Shown here one piece after another: positions 33,501 to 46,117 of a DNA stretch of 64,000 nt (position 1 is its first letter; every line of letters starts with the position of its first letter). The position numbers were made by a program, and so were the translations under genes. Source of the stretch: Gamsiella multidivaricata (taxonomy: Eukaryota; Mortierellomycota; Mortierellomycetes; Mortierellales; Mortierellaceae); NCBI RefSeq assembly GCF_025024155.1, contig NW_026251716.1, positions 496,001 to 560,000 of the forward strand, given 5' to 3'. The notes below the pieces were generated by a model. That model saw only the letters and a program-made list of their open reading frames with translations. It was not told the origin of the DNA and did no database searches.

Positions 33501-34671
33501 AACGATCCCGGCCACATGGGTGCCATGTCCCGCACAGTCCATGGGATCGGGATCTGGTTTAGGCGTATCTTTCTCTGGGTTGGCGTTGTCGTAGTCGTCG
33601 CCGACGAAATCGTACCCGTACGCGACTTTACAACCTGGACCGAAGCATCCGCCGAGCGCTGGGTGCCTGTAATCGATTCCAGTATCTGAATTGACGTCGA
33701 TCAAGAAGGTAAGGAGGGGGTTAGCTATCGAGGATATGATGGGGCGTTCTGTAGTTGATAAAAAAATAACACAACCAACATTACCAATGATGCCGACCCT
33801 GATACCCTTGCCAGTCAGGCCTAGCTTCTGATGGACCTTAGCGATTCCTGTCAAAACGTGAGCCGATTGCAAACTGGGCCTTGTCCGCTTCAGCGCACCC
33901 AATGGCAGTGTCTTGGGTCTCTTTCGCGTCCGCTAACATACATGGACAAAAAGAAAAAAGGTGAGAGAAAAATCATCGACATATCATGACTACGATGTTG
34001 CTATAGGGAAGACTGCATCCTATTACCACAGGATAGATGCCAATGACGCCTTCCAGAGCCGCGATTTGTTCTAAACCATCCGTATCGCCCTCAAATTTGA
34101 ACGAGATCACATTCAGGACATCGTCCTCATCCGTACCAAATTCATGCCGGATTAAGACATGTCCTGGCAAGGACTTCAACGCCGCCGCTACAGCAATGTG
34201 CTGCGCCCGGGCCTTTTCTGTACCTGGCTCGGCCGACAGACGTGCATAATACGTTTGGGCCAACATGAGCCTCCGAGGAGACTCCTGGTTTGGTCTCTGA
34301 GGGGATTCTGAAGCGAAACTTTCCTGTGGACCGTTTTCTGTCCGAAGTTCAGATTGTGTTTTTGTGTTGTTAGGCTCCATAGAGCGGAGGAGGTCTATTG
34401 TAATGACGTTGGTCTGAAGCAACGAGAGATGTACTGGACACATTGGATTTGATTCGTATTTTTCTTCCTTGCAAGTACTGCTGTTTGATATACTGGAATT
34501 TTGGCCCGGTGCTACGGCTACTGGTGCTTCTGGTGCTGCTGCATGGGCGTCGATAGCGCAGACGGACACGATGGTGCTGCCCTTGAGCATGAGCCGTGGC
34601 GGGACGTTGATCACAGCCGATACAAGCAAGAGGGTCAGATGGGTCCATATCGATACTCCTGATCGCCTCAT
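30585..34671 (-). CDS. Secreted subtilisin-like serine protease with PA domain
   Basis: Exons (minus): 34671-34027, 33932-33785, 33685-33437 and 33361-30585, giving 1272 aa. A basic/hydrophobic start (IWTHLTLLLVSAVINV) acts as signal peptide. An I9-like prodomain includes HVLIRHEFGTDEDDV. The S8 catalytic residues are Asp in DTGIDYRHPALGG (the Asp codon spans the exon 2/3 junction), His in CAGHGTHVAGIVAA, the oxyanion Asn in HIAVANGNDGEQG, and Ser in LQGTSMASPYMAGI. A PA domain (SIVVLIHRGGCTFSDKA) is inserted between the His and Ser blocks, as in Vpr/lactocepin-type subtilases. An Fn3-like region follows (WTMVHRPALS, then LTPRASGTIRIHIDPP). The C-terminal third carries an unusual basic insertion (KKTGRRKGRGRHGSRN) before a final beta-rich segment (DGRYRLVLKALKPWG). 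Probably extracellular. Confidence 0.92.
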
Positions 34672-35098
34672 TGTTCAGCTATAGGTGGTGTTATTGTAGT
34701 GAGGTAAAGGAGGAATTGACAACGGGCTGCTCGAGATACAAAAAGAGGTCGACATATTGCCATTACTCTCAAGTATTCGGACAAAGAAAAAAAAAGAGGG
34801 GTGAGAGTGAGGGGAAAGTGACCATCTCATTCATTCTCCAAGTTCCAACCAAGGGGCGGATTCCTCCTTTGTTTTCTGTAAACTCTTGTTTACCCTAGCC
34901 CAGATGGTCCCTGCGCGTCTGCTCACAACGTTCCACACGCGTTTGGTTTCGCTAGTAAACCCTATGTTAGGCCGTCCAGTGCTAGTCGCATTATGTTGAT
35001 CTGTGCATTTGGATAAACACACTATCTTGGATCCTCATGTACCACAAACGTCCCCCCTCCTTTTTCATTTTATGATTCTTTATTGCATTGGTGTATGA
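34672..35098. promoter_or_regulatory. Upstream region of the protease gene
   Basis: 427 bp between the protease start and the stop codon of the Hsp70-like gene, both on the minus strand. It must contain the Hsp70 gene's distal flank and the protease promoter. TTTATTG at 35080 (minus-strand AATAAA) suits the Hsp70 3' end. I see no clear TATA box or other motif. Confidence 0.4.
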
Positions 35099-37758
35099 TT
35101 AAAGAAAAGCTTTGGTGTACTGTGAAGCGCTCTTGAGCCCATAAATCACAGCGCCGCGAGCCACCGCCAGCTCCGCCTTCTGGACCATAATGACCTTCTT
35201 GATTACCCCTGGACAAGAGGACCCGTTCAGCCTCAGTTCAGGCATCGATTCAGAAAGCCCGTTCAAGAACGATGATCGATTGCTACCAGTATCCCTGTTC
35301 ATCGCCGCTGCTGCCTGCTCAAGTCTGTGCAGTAGGTACTTGTTGGCACCGAACCCACCCACCATGAACAAGCCCGCACAAACTGGGTGCACCTTCGACT
35401 GCGCGTTAACAAGTTCCTGGACCATCTCCACAACAGGGTCAAACACAAGATCGCACAGTTCCTGTCCCTTAAGTGCCATATACTCGTCCTCCATCCAAGC
35501 CGGCGGTGGGTCCAGGTCTTTAACATCTAGACCCATCGGCACCGATATATGTTTGATCTCCTCCCTCGAATTGCCATCGAACTGCGACTTGATCTCCCTG
35601 AATCCCTCGAGTAGGGTCTCAAATGCCTTTTGTCGCGTCGGTTTGCCGTCGATATCCAGACCCTGCAGCTTCGACAAGATCAATTCTCTAAATCTGCGAT
35701 CCAACATTACCGAGCCACAATTTTCTGCATGTGAGCTCGACATCCTGACAAACTGCCGGACGCCCAATGCATCATCCACCCTGAACACTGTCACCGTCGT
35801 TGTTAATCCTCCGGCGTCGCAGATCATAAATATGTCGCTATCCTTGAGCGATTCAAACTCCTCGCACTTTTCCCGACAGTAAGTTGCCGCCGCCTCCGCC
35901 TCTGTGATTACGGTCATGTTCGGTGCTGGTGTTTGCAGGATAATGCCGGCCTCTACATAGCATCTTAGTATCAGCTCTCGCGTGGGCAGCGTCCAGGATT
36001 GAGGTACTGTGATGCAATAATGAATCGGTACTGATTCAGCAGCAAGGACCTGACTCTTGTTGACCTCCTCCATGAGATGTCGATGGATGCTCTGCAAGTA
36101 TTGTGTAAACACATCTGTGAGATGGAGTCCATTGTCGAGTCGACCTCTCGCGCCCTGATCAAATAGAAGCAGCTTGTAGTCCCTGATCAGAACGCGATCC
36201 GTCTTGGATCGCTTATAGGTAGCTAATGCAGAGGATCCCCAGTCCACAAACGCTTTGTTCTCGTTCGTCTTGTACAAACTGACGGTAGGCACCTTTGCAT
36301 AGGCGTTCAAATGTCTGGGCCTAAATGTATTCAAATCGGAATACCCAGTCAAAAATCAGTTTTTTCTGCGATAAAAAAAAAAGAAAGAAAGAAAAAAAGC
36401 GAGATGCTCTACCATTCCAGATAAAATATCTCTTACCATTTGACAACATCGATCATCTCGCCATCGCCTTGGTGTGCATATGAAACGCCGGTGTATGTGT
36501 TTCCGAAATCGATACCGACTACAATACCCGTCTGTCGTGGTGACCGCTGCTTCTTTTCACTGCCATTGGGTGATTTAGATGGGTCCTGGAGAGATTTGTC
36601 GACCACACGTCCATCCTTTGTCACGTCAATGTCATCGCCCCAGAAGTTGGATAGCAGCGTGTTGGACTTTTGCTTAATCTGAGCATGCGCAAAGGCCGTG
36701 AATTAGAAAATCAGGATGAAGGATTAGATGCCGATATTTGCTTCCTGGTGCGCGCCAGTTTTCTGGTGATACAGTACAATCACAAACAAAAAGATCATAG
36801 CCTGGTTCATACATTGATAACAGGTACAGTTCGCTCCAGAAGTGCCTTTGTCCTCGAAGGATTTTTGATGATGCTTGGAGGACCAGCAGCTATGAGTGTC
36901 AAGAAACTGTCAGACATACCGAACTGGATTCTTCATGTGGGGAATCGATTGTCCCCCAGGCTAAGATAACTGCAATATTTCAAAATAACACCGCATGGGC
37001 TAGGCATCATAAAAGCGCGGCCAGTTGCAGGATAATCCTCAAAAGGGATGCACTCAACATACGGACAAACGGTACAGGGACCATTTGGAGACCAATTAAT
37101 TGGATCAGAGTCCCTTTCCATGAAACGTACCGATAAAGATAGGTCGCATTGGCCCCGCGATGGCTACGGGCATCCTTGTCAGTCCTGGGGATGAGATCAC
37201 GGTTGGGGGTCCTGCTGTGAACACGCCTGGGGGGTGAACCATGACTGGTCGAACACCATTGGCCAGACTGACGCTGGGTGCTGCTCCCAAGGAAGGCGTC
37301 CGGAGGACGTACTGCCCTCCTGCCACAGACGCTCCAGGAGGCAATGCCGAAGAAGTAGTTATATTAGAATTATAGGAGGGTGGAGGTCTTGCTTGAGTTG
37401 TCGGCTGTGACTGTGGGAGAGGCATGGATGGTAGTGAGGGCGCGACCATCAACGGCTGCCGTTGAACAAACTGGGGCCGAGGAGAGGCCACGGGGTGCTG
37501 CTGTTGGAACTGCATATGCTGAGGGATATACTGCTGCTGAGGAGTTGAGTATACTGGCCTCTGTGGCTGCATGGGGATGTATTGCTGCTGTAGCTGGATA
37601 GGCCTGGGCTGATGATGCTGGAGGTGGACCGGCTGCTGCTGCTGTTGTTGTGGACGGTAGAGCAGTTGCTGCTGGGACTGTGGAGGGTACATCATGCCTG
37701 GACGAGGAGGAGGAGCGCCAGGGGGCTGGCCGTTGTAGGATATTGGCCGAGCAGCCAT
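35099..37758 (-). CDS. HSPA12-like Hsp70 ATPase with Pro/Gln-rich N-terminus
   Basis: Four exons (minus): 37758-37131, 36889-36813, 36678-36437 and 36320-35099, phases matching, 722 aa. Residues 1-209 are Pro/Gln-rich and nearly uncharged (QQQLLYRPQQQQQQPVHLQ), prion-like. A short exon adds GPPSIIKNPSRTKALLERT. The ATPase then begins with the phosphate-1 motif GIDFGNTYTGVSYA, has phosphate-2 DAGGLTTTVTVFRV and adenosine motif GLFMVGGFGANKYLLHRL. It lacks an Hsp70 substrate-binding domain. The actin-like fold without an SBD is the HSPA12-like type that is common in fungi. The join of the Q-rich and ATPase exons rests on clean donor/acceptor pairs with agreeing phases and on the absence of any ATG before the ATPase exon. 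If that join is wrong they would be two genes. Function unknown. Confidence 0.8.
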
Positions 37759-38488
37759 GTTGCAGAAGAGAGGATGTGTTCGGGCAAACGATGTTGGATG
37801 ATGAGCGAGAGAGACAGGGACAGAAAGAGAAGATCGATCAAGAAAAGCAGCCCAGCTTGCCAGGGTGCCCTGCCGAAGGAAGGACAGGAAGAGAGAGAAG
37901 GAGATGACTGAGGGAGAGGATGAAGATCGGTGGGTGGAATGGAGGAATAAAGGTGTGAAAAACCAAAAGCCTATTTCTCAGGAACGAGGCGGTATTGCAT
38001 ACTAATTGGACCCACAAGCACATGGAAAAACGCCGCACACGTCCCGCAAGATGGGAACCGTCATTTGACACGTCCCCATGGGCGCCTTCGTCTTCGCGTT
38101 CGCCATTTTTCGCGGACCATGACGAAATCGATAGCATCGTCCTCCTTTCTGCCCCGAAGCGGGCGCCAGGCGTGTTTCTTCTACAGGTGCCATTTTTTTT
38201 TTTTTTTCCCTTGGTGCGAGAGCACCTCCTTTTTTGTGTGTGTGTGGTGTTTGGGATCGCATTTCTGGATAGGTCCTTTGTGGCACGAGTCATTTTCTAC
38301 ACTGTAGCCTAACCACAAAATCCATTTACTCACAAGCATCCAGTATATTATAATGCCTAAAAAAACAACAAATAATTTATTCTACAGATAGATCTCTAAA
38401 GGGGAAGCGAATGCAATGGTCTATCCTCTTCCCGTTCAGCACACATAATCCAGCAATGAAAGAAGAAAGAAAAGAAAGAGCGAGCCCT
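37759..38488. other. Intergenic region between two minus-strand genes
   Basis: 730 bp containing the upstream region of the Hsp70-like gene and the 3' end of the EF-Tu gene. There are purine-rich runs (37800-37930), a T15 tract and TG repeat around 38190-38250, and AT-rich sequence near 38340-38400. No coding frame is supported. Confidence 0.5.
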
Positions 38489-40469
38489 TTACTCCACTAA
38501 CTCGGACACAACACCGGTTCCGACAGTGCGGCCGCCCTCACGGATGGTGAAGCGCTGACCCTTCTCCAATGGAACGCCGTTGACGAGCTCGCACTGCATC
38601 GTGACATTGTCGCCGGGCAGGACCATCTTCTCGGGATCCTCCTCAGTAGGAGGGTGCGTCAATGTAACGGTAACATCGCTGGTGCGGACAAACATCTGGG
38701 GGCGGTAGTTGTTCAAGAATCCGGTGTGACGTCCACCCTCGTCCTTGGTCAAAATGTACAGCGACGCAGCAAACTTCTTGTAGGCCTTGACAGTGCCGGG
38801 CTGTGCCAGGACCATACCACGACGGAGCTGCTCACGCTTGACACCACGGAGAAGTGCACCCATATTGTCACCAGCCTGACCACGGTCGAGCTAATGTCAA
38901 GATAAAAAATTGAATGCATGTCAGTCGTTGTTTGTCTGGAATATAGATCTTCTTTGTACAACAATAGGCTTACCTCCTTGTGGAACATCTCGATGCCGGT
39001 CAAGATAGTCTTGAAGCTGGCTCCCATACCGACAATCTCGATCTCAGCACCCTTGGTAATGGTACCACGCTCGACACGACCGGTGGCGACGGTACCACGT
39101 CCAGAAATAGAGAAGACATCTACAAGTCGCAATCAGTTATGACCAATAAAACGTTAGAACTCCCGACCTGCAAAGACGGAGTATATAACACAAAAAAAAA
39201 AATGTATCAACTTACCCTCCACAGGCATCAGGAAAGGCTTCTCAAAGTCACGGATGGGGGTGTCAATGTGAGTGTCTACAGCGTCCATCAACTTCATGAT
39301 GGCATCTTCGCCAATCTCCTTGTTGCGTTGCTCCAAAGCACAGAGGGCAGATCCCGCGATGATGGGGGTGTTCTCGCCATCAAATCCGTAGGTGGAAAGA
39401 ACATCGCGCATCTCCATCTCGACGAGCTCCAACATCTCGGGATCATCGATAGCATCGACCTTGTTGATAAAGACGACCAATTTCTGGATGCCGACCTGCT
39501 TGGCAAGCAACAAGTGCTCACGGGTCTGGGGCATCTGACCGTCGGTAGCAGCAACGACAATGATAGCACCATCCATCTGAGCAGCACCCGTGATCATGTT
39601 CTTGATGTAATCGGCGTGTCCAGGGCAGTCAACGTGGGCATAATGGCGATTGTCGGTCTCATACTCGACGTGAGCCGTCGAGATGGTGATGCCTCTAGCC
39701 TTCTCCTCAGGTGCCTTGTCGATCTCGTTGTAGTCCTTGAACTTCGCATGACCCTTGCCAGCAAGAGTCTTGGTGATGGCGGCAGTCAAAGTGGTCTTTC
39801 CGTGATCGACATGACCAATGGTTCCGATGTTGACGTGAGGCTTTGCGCGATTGAACTTGTTGTCGGTGGCCATGGTACGACGGGCAGCCATACGAGGGAT
39901 AGCAATAGCCGAGCGAACGGTCGACGACTGGACCAAGGACGTCTGAATTTACAAAAGCACAGTGATATAAGTATACATTTTGAGTAGATCAAAATGCCCC
40001 TTATAAAGATATCATGATAACACAAAGCTTTTAAAGACTTACTGCGACCTTGTGGGCAACCGCGGCAGGGTTGGTGGCGAGCACTAGCAGAAGTGATTTC
40101 AGGGCGAGATCAATATTAGTTTTTCTGCGATGCCACGATCACTACTGGGAAAGAAGCAACTCGTTCAGCTGTCAGAGGAATAGGAGGGTAAAGGGACAAG
40201 TTGATCTTATTGCATAGCTGTTCCGAAGAAGGCATGAGCTGAAGTTGGTTAAGTTGAATGAGGCCCTGAAAGAAAGTAGAAGCGCCGAGATTTGTGAAGA
40301 AAAGCCTGTTGAGGCGTGTGCCAGTGTGGGTGTTGTCCTTTGTAATTTCCGAGTCTGAGGAAGACGGAGGATGTCACTTACTGCTACGACCAAGGGTCGA
40401 GAGGCAGCGCTGGGAGCATGGGGTGGCAACCTTGGAGCCGAGTCTTTGAGCAGCACGGAGCGAGAACAT
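38489..40469 (-). CDS. TUF1: Mitochondrial elongation factor Tu
   Basis: GTPase delivering aminoacyl-tRNA to the mitochondrial ribosome. Exons (minus): 40469-40382, 40083-40043, 39942-39216, 39119-38974 and 38890-38489, giving 467 aa with clean phases. A mitochondrial presequence ([20 protein letters not shown], then [16 protein letters not shown]) precedes the EF-Tu body, which starts [21 protein letters not shown] motifs: [24 protein letters not shown], and SALCALEQ in place of the more common SALAAL. The C-terminal domains are complete, ending with [20 protein letters not shown]. The second exon is only 41 nt and finishes the leader. The first ATG of the leader is at 40469, 363 bp from the divergent alpha-actinin start. 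Confidence 0.96.
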
Positions 40470-40832
40470 GGCGATGGGCGTGGAGAGGTGGTGGTGGGAG
40501 GAGAGAGGGAATGTCGGACACCGGCGACTTTTGAACTCGAAAACAAAAAGGGACTGCTCAACCCTTCCCTGGAGATACAAAGCCACATCTTTCTATAATT
40601 GGTTGCCCTCATATACCCTCTTTAGTTGATTGCTGCAAGGCGCTTGTAGACCAAAAGGGAGTCCGTGAAGAAGAGCGCGCACTACACACTCTTTCTAACA
40701 ATCTTTTTTTTTTATTCATCTCAACCTACCTCACCTCTATCTCCACTCTCCAGGCCGTGTATACATACCTCTACCTTTTCCTCTCAGCCTCATTCATTCC
40801 CTCTGCCCAGCATTAAAGCATATTCTAACGCG
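40470..40832. promoter_or_regulatory. Divergent promoter, EF-Tu / alpha-actinin
   Basis: 363 bp separate the two divergently transcribed start codons. The right half is CT-rich (TCACCTCTATCTCCACTCTCC), typical of a fungal transcription start region for alpha-actinin. No TATA box is obvious. Co-regulation is not implied by function. Confidence 0.5.
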
Positions 40833-43800
40833 ATGTCAGGACCAAACTCAGGCAATGGTTTTCATGCGCCCAGCGCCGCCAATCAGGTTGTCGAAGACAC
40901 AGGTAAAGGAACCATTAGCAACAAGTCCTAATCGTTGAACCATATCGGGGTGTATTCAAAGCCTTGTAATAGCCTAATACATGTCTACGACACCATGTCC
41001 CTGCGGAGCGGATACGTCTTGTTTGATTATGTTCCTGAAAACAACGTCTGAAGAGCACGATCATAACCCTTTATTTTCTTACAATTGAACTCTTTTGCAC
41101 TATAGCTAAAGTCATGGACAAGGCATGGGAGACCGTTCAGCAAAAGAGTAGGTCATTGTTCCGTGTCAACGGGTGTGGAGTGACGCTTATTGACCACAGC
41201 TCGTGATGTCACGCAGAAAATACAGCCCACATAAGGCATTAACACTAATTCGCCACTCCGCTATCCGCTTGTTCCTGACCGGCCTGTCTAAGCTTTCACA
41301 AAATGGTAAACCAACCGACCTTTCCCTCATGAGAAAGATAAGAGGGGCAATGTCCCATAGCTGGTAACTACTGTTTCCTCTCGATTGACTGTGCGCTAAT
41401 CATTTGCGACACTATTACGCACAGGGTGAACACAAAGCTTAGCGTGGGCGGCCATCCAGAAATCGCTAATCTCTCGCAAATGTCCGATGGTGTGCCTCTG
41501 ATTCAGCTTTTGGTAAGATGCCAGCTGGTCGTGTGCATATGAAGACTTTGAATATGAACTGGATTTATTGATATGCACACAATATGAAACTAGGAAATTA
41601 TCGGTGATACCAGTCTGGGCCGGTACAACAAAGTCTCCAGGATGCGCATCCAAAAAGTCGAGAATGTCAACAAATGTCTCGAATTCATTCGCTCGCGCGG
41701 AGTCAATTTGACCAACATTGGAGCTGAAGGTATGTTGCAGCCCGCGGTAATCAGATCGCACTACTATTCATGAGTATCGTGACCCACAGCGTCTAACCAG
41801 CTCATTCTATAAAATATGTTTTTTTTTTTTTTTTTTTTTTTTTTAGATATTGTCGATGAAAACTTGAAGTTGATTCTCGGAATGATCTGGACTCTTATTC
41901 TCAGATTCACTATTGCCGACATCAAGTAAGATCAAGAGATGACTGAAGAATCAGGTTGTATAGGCCTTGCAAGTGCTTCCGCTTATGTCAACTTTATCCC
42001 TTTACATTGGACAATAGTGAAGAGGGTCTTAGTGCCAAGGAGGGTCTGTTGCTGTGGTGTCAGCGTAAGACTGCGCCGTACCATGAAGTCAATGTGCGGG
42101 ATTTCACTTATAGTTGGGCTGACGGCTTGGCATTGTAGGTATTTTCATCCGTCAACAGAGTGAGCGGCTCCTGCCTGGAAGATGTCGCTACTGATTGTAT
42201 CATGCATGCTGATTGTAACCATAGCTGCGCGCTGATTCATCGCCACCGCCCCGATCTGCTGGACTTTGATTCTCTGGACAAGACAGATAGGCATCGCAAT
42301 ACTCAACTGGCATTTGATGTCGCCTCTGAACATCTGAACATTCCTAAGCTACTGGATGTCGAGGATGTGTGCGATATCACCAAGCCTGATGAGCGCTCCA
42401 TCATGACCTACGTTGCTCAGTATTTCCATGCATTCTCTGAGCTGGGCAAGGTTGACACAGCTGGCCGCCGAATCGCCAAGTTTGCCGAGGTCATGGAGTC
42501 GGTCTGGTCGATGGAGAATGACTACGAGAGGCGCGTGAAGGCGGTATGTGTTTTCCAATAATTGATATGGGATGATTAGGCTCAACTTAGAGCACAGAGG
42601 CACTGATGATGCGATACTATTGTTATGCCATAGTTGCTGCAAGCTATTGATAACAAGATGGCAGAGTGGGAGTCTTCAACGTTCCGAGGCGACTACGCTG
42701 ATGCCAAAAGGCAGTCGATCGAATTCGTTAATTACAAGACATCTCTGAAGCGTACTTGGGTGGCCGAAAAACGCGATATTGACACTTTGCTAGGCAATAT
42801 CCAGACGAAGCTGAAGACCTATGACCTCCTGCCATATCATCCTCCCCGCGGCTTGACACTCGAGGTATGTTCAGTCGTTTGTGATCACAGGTTCTTTTGT
42901 GTGTTTTCATTATCCTTTGGCGCCTATTGACATTGTTGCATGCGCATTCACAGGATCTGGATCACTTCTGGACAGGCCTCTTGGCTGCGGAGGAGAAGAG
43001 ATACCGACTGATTAACGCAAAGATCAGGGAGTAAGTAGACTCGAGGTATTTATTATGAATCTCAGAATATGTGATTGCAGCATGTTAATCTCCACCACTT
43101 TGCCAATCAGCATCAAGGAAAAGCTTAGACAGGATTTTGCCAAGCAGGCGAACGACTTCCAAGCCAAGGTGAATGCAATTTCGCACGAGCTCACTTTATT
43201 GGATGGCGATTTGGATGTAAGTCGAACTGATCAGTTGTTAGCTGCATGGCCGCCGAAGGGACCATGCTGATATTTATCGTGGCATTAACAAATGGATCTG
43301 ATTCTTATTTGTGAATATGAAGCGTCAATTGACCCATGTGCGTCAATTGAACGCGCGACTGGGACCCTTGGCGGATACGCTTGAGCGAATTCAGGCCCTG
43401 GATGATCAGTGTGTCGAAGCCAACATTGAGGAGAACGACTACACCATCTACTCTGCAGACGATCTATCGTTCGATTTCGGTCTATTGGAGCAGGCCACGC
43501 AAAAGAAATCAGCGTTTATTTCCAATCAGGTATGCTTCTAATTGAGATGTGGTTGATATGCGTCGCGCTCTTTGCCCTGCTGTAGTTGACATTTCTTTTT
43601 CTCTGTATTTCTCTTTGTGGCAGATTGTGTCCCGTAACATGACGAATCTCACGCCCGGCCAGCTGGAGGAGTTCGAGAGTACCTTCCGCCACTTTGACAA
43701 CAACCAGATGAACTCGCTATCGTCATCCGATTTCAATGCAGCGCTGGCCAGTTTGGGTATCATGTACGAGGACGAAGATTTTGCAGGCGTGTTTGCCAAA

Positions 43801-44161
43801 TGTGCCCAGGGTGGAACAGAAGTTTCCTTCGAGCAGGTAATAACAAAGCAAGTGAATGGAGATGATCGTATGGGAGACCCCTTAGTATCGCTGACGCGGA
43901 TTGCTTTTTTTTTTTTACGACTCAAAATGGCAGTTTATCAACTTTATGGTTGGAGTCACTGAGGATCGCACATCTGCCGATCAAGTGCGCGAGTCATTCC
44001 GCATTGTGGCCGCAGACAAGCCATATGTTACCGAGCTGGATCTGAAGCAGTCGATGATGCCTCCAGCTGTTGTGGGCTACCTCCAGTCAACGATGCCGCG
44101 CCATGATTCTGCAGACGGCTATAACTATCAGGAATACCTGGATAGCGTCTTTAGTCACTAA
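40833..44161 (+). CDS. Alpha-actinin (actin-bundling protein)
   Basis: Crosslinks F-actin, in fungi mainly at the contractile ring. Fourteen exons: 40833-40902, 41106-41147, 41293-41305, 41425-41512, 41594-41729, 41847-41925, 42018-42134, 42225-42543, 42634-42864, 42954-43030, 43111-43216, 43323-43529, 43624-43836 and 43934-44161; 641 aa, near fission-yeast Ain1 (621). CH1 begins WETVQQKTFTKWVNTKL, in which TFTKW comes largely from a 13-nt microexon. CH1 continues [19 protein letters not shown], and CH2 has [19 protein letters not shown]. About two spectrin-like repeats follow rather than the four of animals. The C-terminal EF-hand pair ([18 protein letters not shown]) lacks the loop Gly at position 6, so calcium binding there is doubtful. 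The protein ends [11 protein letters not shown]. Confidence 0.95.
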
Positions 44162-46117
44162 TTCACTTGCTGGCAACACCATAATGACAACGATCACTTC
44201 GCCCGTTGGGAGTTTTTTTTCTGAATTTGCAACCCGCCAATGTTCAATAAGACTCGGAGCAAGAAAAAAAAATGAATAAAAAGGATATACGTCTGCCGGA
44301 TGCATTCAGTTTCACGGAATGAGTATATGTCGAAAGAATATTCTGGCAACAAAGCATAGTAGCATCGCTATATGTAGTCGCAGCTAGGCGCTGATACAGC
44401 TGTGTGGACTACATTGGCTTAGCGGGGAATGAACAATACTCAGCGAATGGAGGTGGCCAGGAACAAGCGAAGGTTTGCACCGTCGCGATCTGGAGTGGAT
44501 AGTGCAAGCTGGTTGGTCCAGTCGTGATGGGAACTTTGTATTCCCACCATCCCTCTTGGGAAAGAAAAAGGTTTCCATTCTCAAAATGCATGTCATCTCA
44601 TAATAATGTATGTGTGAGCATTTCATGCGAACATGGAAATAAAGAAGTGCTTCCCGCCCCAGCGCTACGCCCAACTATCCAACCGATCCTCAAATGGTGC
44701 GGATTTCCGAGATTTAAGCAAGCAAGGAAGCGAGGAAGCAAGGAAGCGAGGAAGCAGGAAGCAAGATCAACCCTTTATCGATCAGATATCGCAAATCTGC
44801 AGGTGGAATACTTGTTCTCTTAACCACATTTCTACCCCTTCTATCCATCGCTGCAAATGCTCGACTTTGAATGCAAATGAGCGATATCCTGCAGTACTTT
44901 GCTTCCATAACAATGACGATGGCAATCACATTCACCGTCATCGTTACCCGCTATTACCGCCGTGGGGTTTGCTTTCGAATGCTGTCCTGGACGTTGTCCA
45001 CGTTTTTATTTTCTCACGATACAACGGCATTGTTGAACATCTTCGTTACTTCGTTTGGATCGATGGTCAATTGCAACCTTGTGCTCATCTTGAGTGCGTT
45101 GGCGAATGATAAAGAGCCTGCAAGCACGGAAGTCCGAGCAAGGGACCAAAAACGGTCGGCGATGGTGGGACATGTTTGGTAAGGATTCGGTACCTGAGCA
45201 CGAGCGAAGGTTTCCGTGCCGCGTTTGGTTTGGTTCGGTTTTGGGTCAGTCTGGTCCTTGTCTTCGTTTGGTTTGGGTTGAGTTGGATTCCGGTTATGTT
45301 ATGAAGGAGTGAAGGCGTGCGAAAGAAAGATCGGGGAATGGCAGCGTAGAAATTATCTCGGACCAAATAAAAAATAGTTTTTTTGATTCCATAAAAAGGC
45401 ATGTTTGCGGTCAGATTGTTTGAAGGCCTATTTTGGTTCACAACTCACATACACCGCGCGGATGGATGGGCAATCTCGCCGGTGCTTGCAAACGTAACCT
45501 GTCTGGGTAGAAAAGCAATAAAAAATGCAGCCATCCCGGCATTGGAAGACCAGCACAGTAAGTGTTCTGGCAATAGTAATTGAAGCGTTATGCAGCAGCA
45601 TTGGGGGACAAACTAGGGAGGAGGGACTCGTTGAACAGCGATAAAGACTGGTACCAATCGAGAATGCAAATATACAGGTGCGAATCCCAGAAACGAATGC
45701 TGTGGGGAATCAGATACATACCGAAGAACCCAAAGTGACGGCAGCAAAGGCAAAGCGTCCACCTTGGAGAAGGAGAGTAACACATAGACTGTCGACATCC
45801 CACTCTCTTTCTTTCTTTCCACAGCTTTGTCTGAATTCAACATCATCAACATCAACCACCCGCCTCAGCAACAAATTCATCCCTCTTTGCCTCACTTCCC
45901 TATCGCTCCTTGGATCTCGCCATTGCACATCAAACAATACTTGTCCACACAACAGAGATCCCTCTCCATACTAGCAAGCACACTTGATCATCACCCTTAC
46001 CGCTGGCGCCCTCCCTCTTCTTCCACATTTACTCTTCAACAAGACCAATTTGATCGCCAACTGCTGCCTCCACCAGACTCTCCTGCGCCTCGTCTCGCAC
46101 TATAATCCATCTTATCA
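44162..46117. other. Gene-free interval upstream of the ABC transporter
   Basis: Nearly 2 kb. Contents: 3' end of alpha-actinin with AATAAA near 44273; a GAAGCAAG/GAAGCGAG short tandem run at about 44712-44770; a G/T-rich stretch with repeated TTTGGTTT at about 45220-45295; and CT-rich leader-like sequence from about 45800 to 46110 before the transporter start. Short ORFs occur on both strands with no recognisable product. Confidence 0.5.

Noticed and set aside
37105..37758. Pro/Gln-rich ORF as a separate 217-aa gene
   Set aside because: A GTACG donor at 37131 joins in phase to two downstream exons leading into the Hsp70-like ATPase, which has no ATG of its own. I model one gene.
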